The position numbers and the translations under genes are program-made. A DNA stretch of 64,000 nt from Eutreptiella sp. 'Long Island Sound 2002' (Eukaryota > Euglenozoa > Euglenophyceae > Eutreptiales > Eutreptiaceae): positions 11,327,298 to 11,391,297 of the forward strand of contig OZ038395.1 in assembly GCA_964036045.1 (NCBI GenBank), given 5' to 3'. Each line of letters opens with the position of its first letter. The first letter of the stretch is position 1. This document shows positions 23,201-31,441 of this stretch, in pieces. Below the pieces are notes generated by a model. It was given only the letters and a program-made list of their open reading frames with translations. It did no database searches and had not been told where the DNA came from.

Positions 23201-25151
23201 GTTTGAGAAAACTGCGGTTGACTTGGAGTCCCCAGGAATTTGTCCCAAACACTTTTCTTGACGACAAGCCCCGTTTTAGTTACCGGGCGAATCCTAATCA
23301 TTATTTGCGGAACCCTAAGTTTTGCGTTGGGTATTTTCAATCTTATTTTGGCATGTTTTTGCGGTAGTACCCGAAAGCGGTGGGAAATCATTTTATTTTT
23401 GCGATTTCTTTGTTTGCAGAAACTTTTTTTGCGGAGGGCATGAAGCTGAAAATTGACATTTCTTTTTTCATTTTTATTTTGCGGTAAAACAACACCTTGT
23501 GCCGGGAATTCATTATTTCCGCAAATAATTAGGATTCCCCCGGTAAGACAGGTCATCCCAACTGTGGCACCCACACAACATGTTCAGCTGTTCAGGGGGA
23601 GGGGGGGAGGGAGGGGCTGGGGGCGGTGGGGCTGGGGCTCGGGGACAGGCTGAGTGCCACAGACGTCCCGGATGCGGAGGCAGAGGCTGGCGCTGGTGGA
23701 GCGGAGGCGGGCGAGGCTGGGGCCGCTGGCACCGGCAGAAGGTGTGGAGGAGGTCAGCGTGTGGGATGCTGAGGAGCCGCCGGAGGGCGCACGCGTCGCA
23801 GTGGCGCTGCCGCGGAGTTGTGTGAGAGGGTGTCAAGAAATGCCGCACCGCGCCCATGACCCGATGGAGACGGTGTACAGCGTGTGTTGTCCATGGGTTC
23901 TGTCTGGATTTCTGTGGCCCTTTCAATGCCGCTTGGCCACTGTGCCACTGGCAGAGTTCTCCTCAAAAGGGGGGGGGGGTCCCTGGAACCCAAAAGGCCA
24001 AACGTTTGTGTACCAAAAACAGCCCAAATTGATATTTCCTTTTGTAAAATTTCATGTTTTCCCACAATGAAATCCGGGTCCGAGGGGCGGGGGGGTGTTG
24101 GATCCCCCCACCCCCTCACCCCAGAAGACGCTGAGTTGTTAAGCAAAACTGTGGCCACTGGAATCGGGTCGTTGGGTGTACGTGCCGCAGGTTGTGCCGC
24201 AGGTTGTGCCACAGGTCTGGCCACAGCCTGGGCCACTGCCTTGGGTGCACGTTTGCCTGCAGGCCGAGCCGCAGGAAGACGGAATGACTCCATCAGAGTC
24301 CTGAGGACACACTCGAAATTGAATGCTTCTGACAGAAATGTGCAAGTGACAGTTGCCCCCCCCCCCCCCCGTGTGACATTCCGTCGGGTTGTTGCTCCTT
24401 TACGGGGCCCTGGACACTCACCCGTTCTCCCCTTCGCATGTTGCGTCGGGTCGCTGCGTTCTGTCGGCCGCTGCCGCCTGTGCTCCTGCTGGTGTTATTG
24501 CCATGCCGCATCAGGTGCCCCACCAAAGAAAAGAACGGGCTCCGCAGGTGGCGCGCGCCATCCACCTACCCCACGCGGCCTTCGGACGCGCGCGGACTCC
24601 CCCTACCCCTACCCAATCGGCCTTCGGACGCGCGCGCGCTCCCCCCACCCCCCACCCAACCGGCCTTCGGACGCGCGCGCGCTCCCCCCCACCCCTACCC
24701 AACCGGCCTTCGGACGCGCGCGCGCGCGCGCCCTCCACCTACCCCACCGCGCGGGGCACGTGGCAACCTGCGTGTTCAGGGCCGGGCCCAAGTCGAGGAT
24801 GTCGCCCAGCAGCTCGTACACGAACGCGGGGCCCACGAGCTGCGCGCGCAGGAGGTGGCCGGTCTGGAAGGCGAAGTCGTGCAGCAGCGTGTACCCGGTG
24901 GTCGGGTCCGTGAAGTTGGGCCCCAGGCTCCGGAAGGCCTGCAGGATGGCGGGCGGCCGCAGCGTCTGCAGGGCGGCCCGCCACAGGGCAGTGCGGTCCG
25001 GGGCCTGGCAGTAGGGCTTGTGCCCCGGCCAGGCCCGGCGCTGGCAGTCCGGGCTGCAGTACCGCGCCAACTTGCAGGCGGTGCAGGCGAAGACCACGCC
25101 TTTCTTGCCGCAGCCGGAGCAGGCGGCGCGGGAGGGCGCAGCCGCGGGCAT
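20207..25151 (-). CDS. SET and MYND domain protein with ankyrin-like segment (SMYD-type lysine methyltransferase)
   Basis: Predicted to transfer methyl groups from S-adenosylmethionine to protein lysines. Three minus-strand exons (25151-24768, 22757-21577, 20393-20207) join with matching phases to exactly 584 codons including the stop. Donors are CAG|GT and AA|GTATCC, and acceptors are GTAG and CCAG. The MYND zinc finger has C11, C14, C23, C26, C32, C36, H44 and C48. Residues 83-175 look ankyrin-like (GYTLLHDFAF, DTALHLACMS, NSAGQTPEQAL). The SET domain follows: GLGYVA near 225, NHSC at 370-373, ELCISY with the catalytic-type Tyr at 404, and post-SET cysteines 426, 428 and 431. The SET insert (about 280-330) has a duplicated GGCGAVDEGGGTAEG. 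The C-terminus is helical and TPR-like, as in SMYD proteins. The first Met is chosen because it directly precedes the MYND finger. Confidence 0.85.
20394..21576 (-). other. Intron 2 of the SET/MYND gene, holding an RNase H frame
   Basis: The donor is AA|GTATCC at 21577/21576 and the acceptor is CCTCCAG at 20394. The 1183-nt intron contains an intact 233-codon RNase H-type frame on the same strand (21296-20595). The flanks are G-run and C-run rich near the donor. Confidence 0.75.
20595..21296 (-). CDS. RNase H-like domain protein, retroelement-derived, nested in an intron
   Basis: RNase H removes the RNA strand of RNA:DNA hybrids, and many non-LTR retroelements encode one. The 233-codon frame shows the fold in order: IAWTDGSA (Asp 77), NRAELVAVI (Glu 118), VAVESEYVYAGL where the usual third-site Asp is Glu (141), IPSHTG (His 196) and GNDVADQLA (Asp 206). 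The first 65 residues resemble no known domain. No reverse transcriptase is adjacent, so it is a fragment or a domesticated copy. It lies in intron 2 of the SET/MYND gene in the same orientation. The unbroken frame suggests either youth or selection. Confidence 0.7.
   Translation of the reverse strand: MARALSDSFLSVRNTLAALQRTGSLWGGKILVTQPEPTSPERDKKRRAIGKKQELVGQARLVLTQLEQPGCAIAWTDGSAKWQDKTGWVGGYRATSLGEWETSAPLPWAMKQTINRAELVAVIAVVQQFGTLDREIAVAVESEYVYAGLQGSAHWSQQNGWVSAAGPVSNADLWIQPWDLIASSTAIVDWIKIPSHTGLHGNDVADQLANHGPLSSSLYHSSRRPPPACVGPG
22857..23070. mobile_element. G-run element with 11-bp motifs, copy A3
   Basis: Begins GGGGGCGTGTTTGCACAGCG at 22857 like copy A2. The right end (GCACACAGCACACAGCC) is decayed and no target duplication is visible, so the end coordinate is approximate. 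It is in the same orientation as A2, with which it shares AGCGTGCA(C/T)GATCCATT. Confidence 0.55.
23283..23543. mobile_element. CCGGGCGAATCC inverted-repeat element flanked by TA
   Basis: The 261-bp element has inverted ends: CCGGGCGAATCCTAATCATT on the left against CCGGGGGAATCCTAATTATT read from the right. The dinucleotide TA flanks both sides, as in Tc1/mariner-type insertion. The interior is T-rich with many TTTGCGG words, which also recur in the 604-bp element at 27517-28120. No transposase is present. Confidence 0.65.
23660..23850 (+). other. Coding-like GC-rich stretch of unknown origin
   Basis: After an acceptor-like GCCACAG there is an open frame with MRRQRLALVERRRARLG and EEVSVWDAEEPPEGARVAVA. 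This looks like real protein sequence but matches no family I recognise. It lies on the strand opposite to the SET/MYND gene inside its first intron. It could be an orphan exon carried by a transposon. Confidence 0.25.
24577..24745 (+). repeat. Four-unit tandem repeat (about 42 bp unit) beside a splice donor
   Basis: Four units, each with CGGCCTTCGGACGCGCGCG followed by a C-rich CTCCCCCCACCCCTACCCAA segment. It begins about 20 bp inside intron 1 of the SET/MYND gene. Minus-strand open frames here are repeat artefacts. Confidence 0.75.
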
Positions 25152-26202
25152 TCGGAGAGGGCGGCTCTGTCCGAGGGAAGCGGAGGGGCAGGCGCACCAC
25201 CGGACGCAGAAGGGGGGGGGCGGCGAGGCAGGAAGGGCGTGGGGTGAGGCCCACACTCACCGAGAGTCAGCTTTTGTTTTTCGGGGCTGGGGGGGGGGGG
25301 TGAGCCGGCGAAGCCCGTTCACCGGAAGGCACTGGAGGGGTCTCTCGGAAATCAGAGGTGTACAATGCTCCAGTTGTCCCGAAAAGCGATGTGCGACATG
25401 ACACGTAATGAAGATACGCTGGTTCTGATACCCCCCGCCCCCAGGGGGGGAACGGTCACTTGGCCCAGAAAGCATAGGAAATACCACCGAAGGCGCCAAA
25501 GAAAGGTGTTACAAGGGGCCAAAAGCGCCGAAGCTGATTCACACTGTGACACTATGGTACGGATTTGAGGTGCAATCCCCCCCCCCCCGGGTGGGGAACT
25601 GGCCTGACAAAAGGAGGGGGATTGCAAGGGAGGGGGGGGGGTACTAGGAAATGCAATGGGGACTGCCACACCCGGAGGCATCCTGGTGTGCTACCGGAGC
25701 ACAAGAGTCAGCTTTTGGACTAAGCAGGGGCCATGAAGCAGCGGATACTGAGCTCGCATACACCCCCGTGACACAGGCATATATTTGGGCATAGCCATGA
25801 ATCTCGGGGGGCAGGGGCATGTGAGCCCCTGCCCGCCCAACGGCCATTGAGGTGGTGGTGCCCCTCTGTCCACCCACCCCCTCCAACGACGAACAATAGG
25901 CCCTGGACACCAGTTGTACCCCCCATCGTGAGAGCAACGGTAAAAAGCACTGGACTTGATGGAAGCAACACTGACCGTTGCTCTGACAGGGGCGTTGTTT
26001 GCGCCCACCGGACTCGGCCAAGGGGGTCCTTAAGAGAGAGAGAGAAAAAACAAAGTGTTCCTGTACACAGTTTTCCCAAAAAGACCGCGGGGGCGTTGTC
26101 GCACGGTGCGCGCACGGTGCGTGCACGGTGCGCGCACGGTTCAATGTTTTTGGGATGGTTGCCCAACTTGTACCCCGTTGAATGGCCCCCATAGAAACAC
26201 AC

Positions 26203-26400
26203 CCAGGGTCCTGATTTCTGCACCTTGCAGTCCATACTGGCATACCAGGATTCTTCAATTTTTAGTCTGATGCTTGTCACAGGTTCCAGGGTCCTATTTT
26301 CTGCACCTTGCGGCCCCTATTGGCGTACCGGGAATTTTTTTTTTTTGAATCTGATGCTTGTCACAGGTTCCAAGCTCCTGATTTCTGCACCTTGCACGCA
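26203..26400 (+). repeat. Tandem duplication inside element B1
   Basis: Units of about 110 bp share TTTCTGCACCTTGC, TGATGCTTGTCACAGGTTCC and ACTGGCATACC(A/G)GGA. About one and two-thirds copies are present. It lies between the left terminal motifs and the coding-like frame of the element. Confidence 0.6.
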
Positions 26401-26499
26401 CCTCCGTAACAAACCATGCACAGGCGACAACACAGGCGACAACACTGGTTGGGTTACGGGACTTGTGTCTTGACTTGGGTCTTGTGGCCTGAGAACAGG

Positions 26500-26740
26500 A
26501 TATACAAGAACGGTGGCTGCGAGTCATGCAGCGCAAGGAACTAACATGTGTGCCCTGCTGCGCATCCTCGGGTGCATGCTCGTACAAGACCTCTTCACCA
26601 CCCAATTCGTACCGAATAGAGACGCGACGCCCACCTCTTGGAGAAGGGCCAACGACAGTGGCCGACACCCTATCCCCGTTGGAGCGGTGGTAGTACACAG
26701 GCAGTCCGGCGACAAGCCAGGGCAGCTCAGATTCAGGCAT
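26500..26740 (-). CDS. Tudor/SH3-like short frame carried by element B1
   Basis: The minus-strand frame from the Met at 26740 reads LPVYYHRSNGDRVSATVVG, then VSIRYELGGEEVLYEHAPED. This pattern of alternating short strands (charged turn, RV-ATV-G, S-R-Y) is typical of Tudor or agenet-like SH3 barrels. Related sequence occurs in the element at 50317-51024 (VFYTRSNGLRPPATVVG) and in the one at 57750-58094 (THTRPNGDRVPVT). After about residue 60 the frame loses protein character. It may be a captured exon or part of the element's own protein. The function is unknown. Confidence 0.35.
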
Positions 26741-26833
26741 TGTGGATCTGGTGGACACAGAATACGCAAAAAGACGCACGGTGCGCGCACGGTTCAGGCA
26801 ACACCCCCCGCGTGTAGCTCATACGTTCAACCA

Positions 26834-26935
26834 TGGTTGGTGGCGGTTGGCGGTTGACGGTTGGTGGCGGTTGGCGGTTGGCGCTGGGCGGCTGGCGGTT
26901 GGTGGCGGTTGGCGGTGGTTGGTGGTCCCTTGGGG
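26834..26935 (+). repeat. GGTTGGC minisatellite
   Basis: About 100 bp of GGTTGGCGGTTGGTGGC-type units with a roughly 7-bp period. It is repeated at 36986-37092 in duplication copy 2 with several unit-level differences. Confidence 0.8.
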
Positions 26936-27516
26936 CGGTCCTTAAGGGTGGTCCTTAACAAAAAAAAAAACAATCTAGTTCCTAAAAGACCCCCTGGACT
27001 CGGCGGAGGACTGGGCAGGAGGGACCCCGGCAGTGGAAAGGGTGACTGAATGACAAACTGCATGTGCTCAAGCTCAGCGCTGTCCCATGGCACCATCTGG
27101 GAAACCCCAAAGACCATCCCCGGCCCCATTTCACAGAAGAAACTCGATCTTCATGGACAACCAGAAAAAGGCACTGCCCCGGTCCCATGAGTTGCGGAAA
27201 CAACACCTCTCGCCGCTCTGACAAGGGCGCTGTTGTTGCAAAGAAAAGGGGGTGGGTGGGTAATACACGGCAATCCACTTGCCATTGTGGAACACTCCCC
27301 TTGTCCAAGCCATGCCACAGTCCCAAACTCGTATGGGCCGTTGCCCTACTGGTCCTTAGACATGGTGATTTTTTTTGTTTTTGGTTTTCCCCCTCCAACT
27401 CAAACTGTCCATCAAGTTCAATGTGAGCTCTCGGGCAACAGATCAAGGAGCAGGGCATATAGTACAACTGAGGGTTCCACATGCAGCATCATGCCAACAT
27501 ATCCCAGTTTCACCTA

Positions 27517-28120
27517 CCGGGCAAACACAAATATTTTTCAAAACATGAATATTGTGCGAAAAAAACAATTCATATTTAGCAAAAATTTTGTTTTTGCCAC
27601 TAAATAGCCCAAATTTTTTTTTGTGATTATTTTGAATTTGCGAGCCAAAAACTGAGTAATTCACCCATAAGATAAATTTATTTTTTGTGATTGATTTTTG
27701 TCCGACTGCCATTTTGCATTTGATACTGTGTCCCTAATGCTGCTGTTTGCTGCAAATCTTGCAACGACCAAACTTATCAGTTGTCTTGCAGTTGTCCACT
27801 TGATGAAATAAATGTGTTCCATGCACAACAAAACTTGCCACAACATGACGAATACATACAGAACTGTCATCAAAACCTTACTAGACTTCAACAGATAGTA
27901 GAAGCAACAAGGGTCCTTGCATCATACCTGTACGATTGTTCACAAACAGTACAAACCCTACACACTCCGGATTATTTATTCAATTAACGTTTTTTTTTTC
28001 GAAATCCTGTGTCCCGAACGGCAGAATTATTCAAAAAATTTGCGTTTCTTGTTTTTTTTTGCGCTCAGAAAAAAACACTGTGGAATTAAATATTTTGGCA
28101 AAATATTGGAGTTCGCCCGG
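27517..28120. mobile_element. CCGGGC inverted-repeat element flanked by TA, absent from duplication copy 2
   Basis: The 604-bp insertion begins CCGGGCAAACACAAATATTT and ends AATATTGGAGTTCGCCCGG, inverted repeats of CCGGGCRAAC type. TA lies at both junctions, and copy 2 shows the uninterrupted GCTAGTGGGCCAACTC at 37649-37664. The interior is A/T-rich and includes a plus-strand 68-codon frame (27781-27987: DEINVFHAQQNLP, LTRLQQIVEATRV) with protein-like helices but no recognised family. Confidence 0.75.
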
Positions 28121-28532
28121 TAGTGGGGCAACTCTGTTCACTACCGGCATGACCTACTCTTTGCATATACACTCATAAAGTGCCACGCCTTACGATTTCC
28201 AGATTTCCAGATTGATCCCCTAGGTGTTGTACCTGTTGACCATTTGCCTGGTTCGGCTGTCTTTCCACGTACCTGTATCCCTGCTCTTCTGTCGCCTTTT
28301 TGTGTCCTGCTACCCACCCACGCCGCACAACAGTCCTCATCCTAGTCATTGTGGGCACAGGTGCAGGGTGCGCGCACGGTGCGTGCTGCTCCCCCATCAC
28401 ACACCCTAACTTGACACCCCATGCTGAGCGCCAAAAAGCGAAACCCAGCTTCCTCCCAATCATGGTCCACTCGGGCACCTGACCATGCGTTCCAGTGCAT
28501 CCAAATGATCCTCTGCCCCCAATCATCATCGG

Positions 28533-28600
28533 CGATCAAGGGATTTGAACTAACGACTATGGCACGGCGCTCTAGACGACTATCACTCCGTCAGTCTGCC
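28533..28600 (-). repeat. tRNA-like (SINE-type) sequence, duplicated at 38073-38140
   Basis: On the minus strand: TGACGGAGTGATAGTCG (A-box-like), TCTAGAGCGCC, and TAGTTCAAATCCCTTG (B-box-like) at spacing typical of tRNA promoters. The ends do not pair into an acceptor stem. The neighbouring sequence on the 3' side is not A-rich. I read it as a tRNA-derived SINE head. Confidence 0.35.
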
Positions 28601-29094
28601 AGTGTACTGAGATTTTGGGTCTTGTACCCTCTGGCCATTCGAGTCGCTTGCCTTTCCGACCACGCACATGTTTCCCTGTTCTTCTGTCGCCATTTTTGGT
28701 CTTGCTCCAGTGCACCCATGTGCTCTGTCTCCGTGGGGTGTCTCTGTGCCATACCGCGCACCGCCTCGCCATGTAGAATGGCTACGGCCCACTCGTGTTG
28801 TGCCAGCAGCTTGCTGACACATTGCTGCACCTCTGTCGTCACTCGACGGTACGTGCTTTCCAGCACTCGCTTCTGTGTGTGCCACCGTATTCTGTGCGCC
28901 CCTGTTTCCCATTTGTCCCACTCCAACTGTGGCGCCCTTGGGTTGTTTGTATTGCATGTGCTCAGGTGTGCCTTCCCTTTTTTGTGACGCGGTGATTTTG
29001 AGCCTCCTTTGCAGTTCCCAAATATTGAGAAGCCAAAGCATTGGTTGGGACTGCACCGCCTCAAAGAGGATGGCACATTTTTTTCTTGGATCAA
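28591..29094 (-). CDS. Unrecognised 167-codon frame, also in copy 2 (38633-38130)
   Basis: The frame has a charged, protein-like composition, with KRVLESTYRRVTTEVQQCV and LLAQHEWAVAILHGEAV suggesting helices. It is intact in both duplication copies without indels, with about nine amino-acid differences. The opposite strand is also open in both copies (188 codons, Cys/Ser-rich, less protein-like). It overlaps the tRNA-like sequence at one end. It may be part of a retroposon, and no domain was recognised. Confidence 0.25.
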   Translation of the reverse strand: MIQEKNVPSSLRRCSPNQCFGFSIFGNCKGGSKSPRHKKGKAHLSTCNTNNPRAPQLEWDKWETGAHRIRWHTQKRVLESTYRRVTTEVQQCVSKLLAQHEWAVAILHGEAVRGMAQRHPTETEHMGALEQDQKWRQKNRETCAWSERQATRMARGYKTQNLSTLAD

Positions 29095-29401
29095 ATAGGC
29101 TTTACCAGTTCAGTGCCGACACCCTGAATGGTAAGTGTACGAATAAAGAACAGGCTTTGGCAAGGGCAGCCGGGGTAGCCATACGGTGTGCAGCTTGTGA
29201 CTGGCGCCCCATGGTGCCCCCAAGGGGGTACACGGTCAGTGTAAAGGAATTGAGCACTGGTTGGGGTCCCAGTGTGCCTTATGGCGTTTTGGGAGTGGTT
29301 GAAGTGCGTTGTCCCACAAGGTGGGGTCCCACTCCTCCCTGGGTCGCTTGCATATCATGTGTAGTGTTTTTTGTATTGGTCTGGGGTGTTGGCAGTATGT
29401 C

Positions 29402-30555
29402 AATGTTTTGGTCTGGACTTACGCCAAACACAAGCAACCTACGCCTGGCACTTCGGCACAGGGCAACGGCGGGGGACGTCTACGTCCATTCAGCATGCCT
29501 CTACTGTACAGACCTCCGTTGGTTGAGGTATTGATGCCGCTTGGACGGGGGGATGGGGGGTGCAGCATGGGAAAAGGGGCAGGGGAAATCAGTTTGGTGC
29601 GTGTGATTGGCATGTGTGTCCCCCCATTCTCAACCGTGAAATCTGCAGGGCGCTCCCAACCACATCTGGTGTGGGACAGCGTAACACAGGGCCAAAGGGG
29701 GGCGAGGGGTCCATTAAGGCTCCCTTTTGCCAGCCCCCGCATTGGACATTCTTCATGCTACAGCCTCAAACCGCAATGCACAAGGGTAATGCAGCAAGAT
29801 TGCAAGACATCGGAGCATCTCTTGACTCAGCTCTGAACAATGCGCATCCCAACAAGTCTCTCTTCGGATGAGCCTGTGCTTGTGTGACGCCCAAGAGACT
29901 GTTGAATAACACAATATCGCTCGCTAACACACACCATCCCCCGGTAGCTCCGTCCGCACTGCAGCAATAATTAGCCTCGCTGATTCACACCTCCTCCGCC
30001 TGCCTGCCCAACAAAGTCAAACACGTGCTGCCGAAATGCGGTGTTGTTGGGCTACTTCCATCGATCAGCCAAATCAAAGGGAACCAAAGCCCCAGCGCCC
30101 CAAGGGCAACAGAGGGTCTGGCCCACACTCAACAGCCCACACGACCCCAAGAACAAGGATGCGGAAGGGGCTCTTTGGCGTGTGGCAATGCAGTGGGGAA
30201 TGCGGTGAGGCTACTAGCGTTGGACCACGCACCCGAAGACCCACAGTCGACCCGGGCGTTGTGGACACATGCCGCCGAGGGACAAAGCCAAGCTGTTGGA
30301 GGACAAGATGGTGCACGTCGTCACCGGACAAAGAGGCAAACGGTGGTATTACTCCTGCGAGTCCTGCCCTCCAGCCACCATCTGCAGCCACGCACTGCAG
30401 TGTCCAGAGGTTGCTGTGCACTGTGTTTCGATTTCTTCACTCGACATGTTACGATGGACATATGAGACGCACAGTCCTGGGCAACACGGAGTGGGACGAC
30501 GATGAGGAGGAAGAATAAACCACTGACGCCTCGAAAAGTGGCTGATCTGCTGATT
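29402..30555 (+). other. Segment unique to duplication copy 1
   Basis: Between conserved flanks ending AGTATGTCA and resuming CGAAAGCG, copy 1 has 1.15 kb that copy 2 lacks. It contains a plus-strand 78-codon frame (30269-30505) with RDKAKLLEDKMVHVV and KRWYYSCESC followed by several Cys and His, which could be a zinc-binding segment, but no family is recognised. It is either an insertion in copy 1 or a deletion in copy 2. Confidence 0.4.
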
Positions 30556-31441
30556 GCCGAAAGCGTTGTAGAACGTGGCATGTGATTGCAGTGATCAGAG
30601 AAGGGCAAGACATCCTACAGCCCAACAACACATCTGTGGCACAATGATGAACAAAACACAACAACACATGTCTTGACCACGAACTACAATGCCTCGCACA
30701 ACATCCAGCCCGTGTGCTGCTTGAGGAGGTGCTACCACCTGCTGCCCTTGGAAAGGTTACGGGAAAACCCCCCGAAACTTGCGAATGTGCAGATGTAATG
30801 CGCAATCGACGCAGACAGGGACGTGCGGTCGGGTGAATGCATGTGAGGAACTGGAAACGTGGAGGGAATGCCTCCAGACGTTGGCGGGCGAACGCATGAC
30901 CTTGTGCAATGGTGCGCACTGGAGAGTATTTTTGGGAGAGCCCCATCGCAATCCCCATCGGTGTTGTGGTGCTTTGTTTTCGGTACGGTCGATTGTGGCT
31001 GCAACACACCACTCTTGAGGCTGCAATGGCAGGACTTTCCGGCATTGGCAGCGGCGTTGTGTTGTCTCGCATGTCATTCCTCACAGTACTCCATGACTTA
31101 TCAACACCATCCCGATCGTAAGCCGGGTTGCATTGGAAGTCAGGGAGGTACCCTCACTCCACTTTCCGTGGCCGAGCCAATGCCCCGGCCGCTCTCTCCT
31201 GTTCCCCGAACGCCTCACACCAACGGCATTAGTACCCATCAGTAACGGCCTCAAACCGCGCCAACCTCCTTTTCCTCACCTCCCCTAACACATCGCTCTC
31301 GTCCCCCCGCCCCTTACGATGCATCCCGTGTCCTGATACGCCCGCTCATCACTGTGCCACTGCACATCATTCAGATGCGAAATCCAGTTTGCCTGCAGCT
31401 CCAATTGGAGAGGCAGGACCTCGATTATCAAAGCGCAAATC

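Larger units (their letters stand above)
22758..24767 (-). other. Intron 1 of the SET/MYND gene, packed with mobile elements
   Basis: A 2010-nt intron (donor CAG|GTTGCC at 24767, acceptor GTAG at 22758). It contains a G-run element (about 22857-23070), a CCGGGCGAATC inverted-repeat element (23283-23543), a coding-like plus-strand stretch (about 23660-23850), a dispersed repeat (24371-24500) and a four-unit tandem repeat directly beside the donor (24577-24745). Confidence 0.75.
26099..26808. mobile_element. G-run element with 11-bp motifs, copy B1, with an empty site at 36962
   Basis: The 710-bp element begins GGGGGCGTTGTCGCACGGTG and ends CAGGCAACACCCCC. The left end has four tandem 11-bp GCACGGTGCGC units and the right end two. 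CGC flanks both sides (26096-26098 and 26809-26811). In duplication copy 2 the uninterrupted sequence AAGACCGCGTGTAGCTC (near 36958-36972) has one CGC, so element and target duplication are proven within the window. The interior has a direct repeat (26203-26400) and a Tudor-like frame on the minus strand. Confidence 0.85.
25152..31441. other. Upstream of the SET/MYND gene and first part of segmental duplication copy 1
   Basis: No gene is assigned with confidence. From 25300 to 25700 there is a dispersed repeat related to 9480-9690. From about 25745 the sequence is duplicated at 36637 onward. Two insertions (26099-26808 and 27517-28120) are present only here. Unrecognised frames conserved with copy 2 are listed separately. 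Confidence 0.6.

Noticed and set aside
28421-28987. A 188-codon plus-strand frame conserved in both duplication copies
   Set aside because: Conservation follows from the recent duplication. The Cys/Ser-rich sequence has less protein character than the minus-strand frame, and it crosses a tRNA-like sequence.
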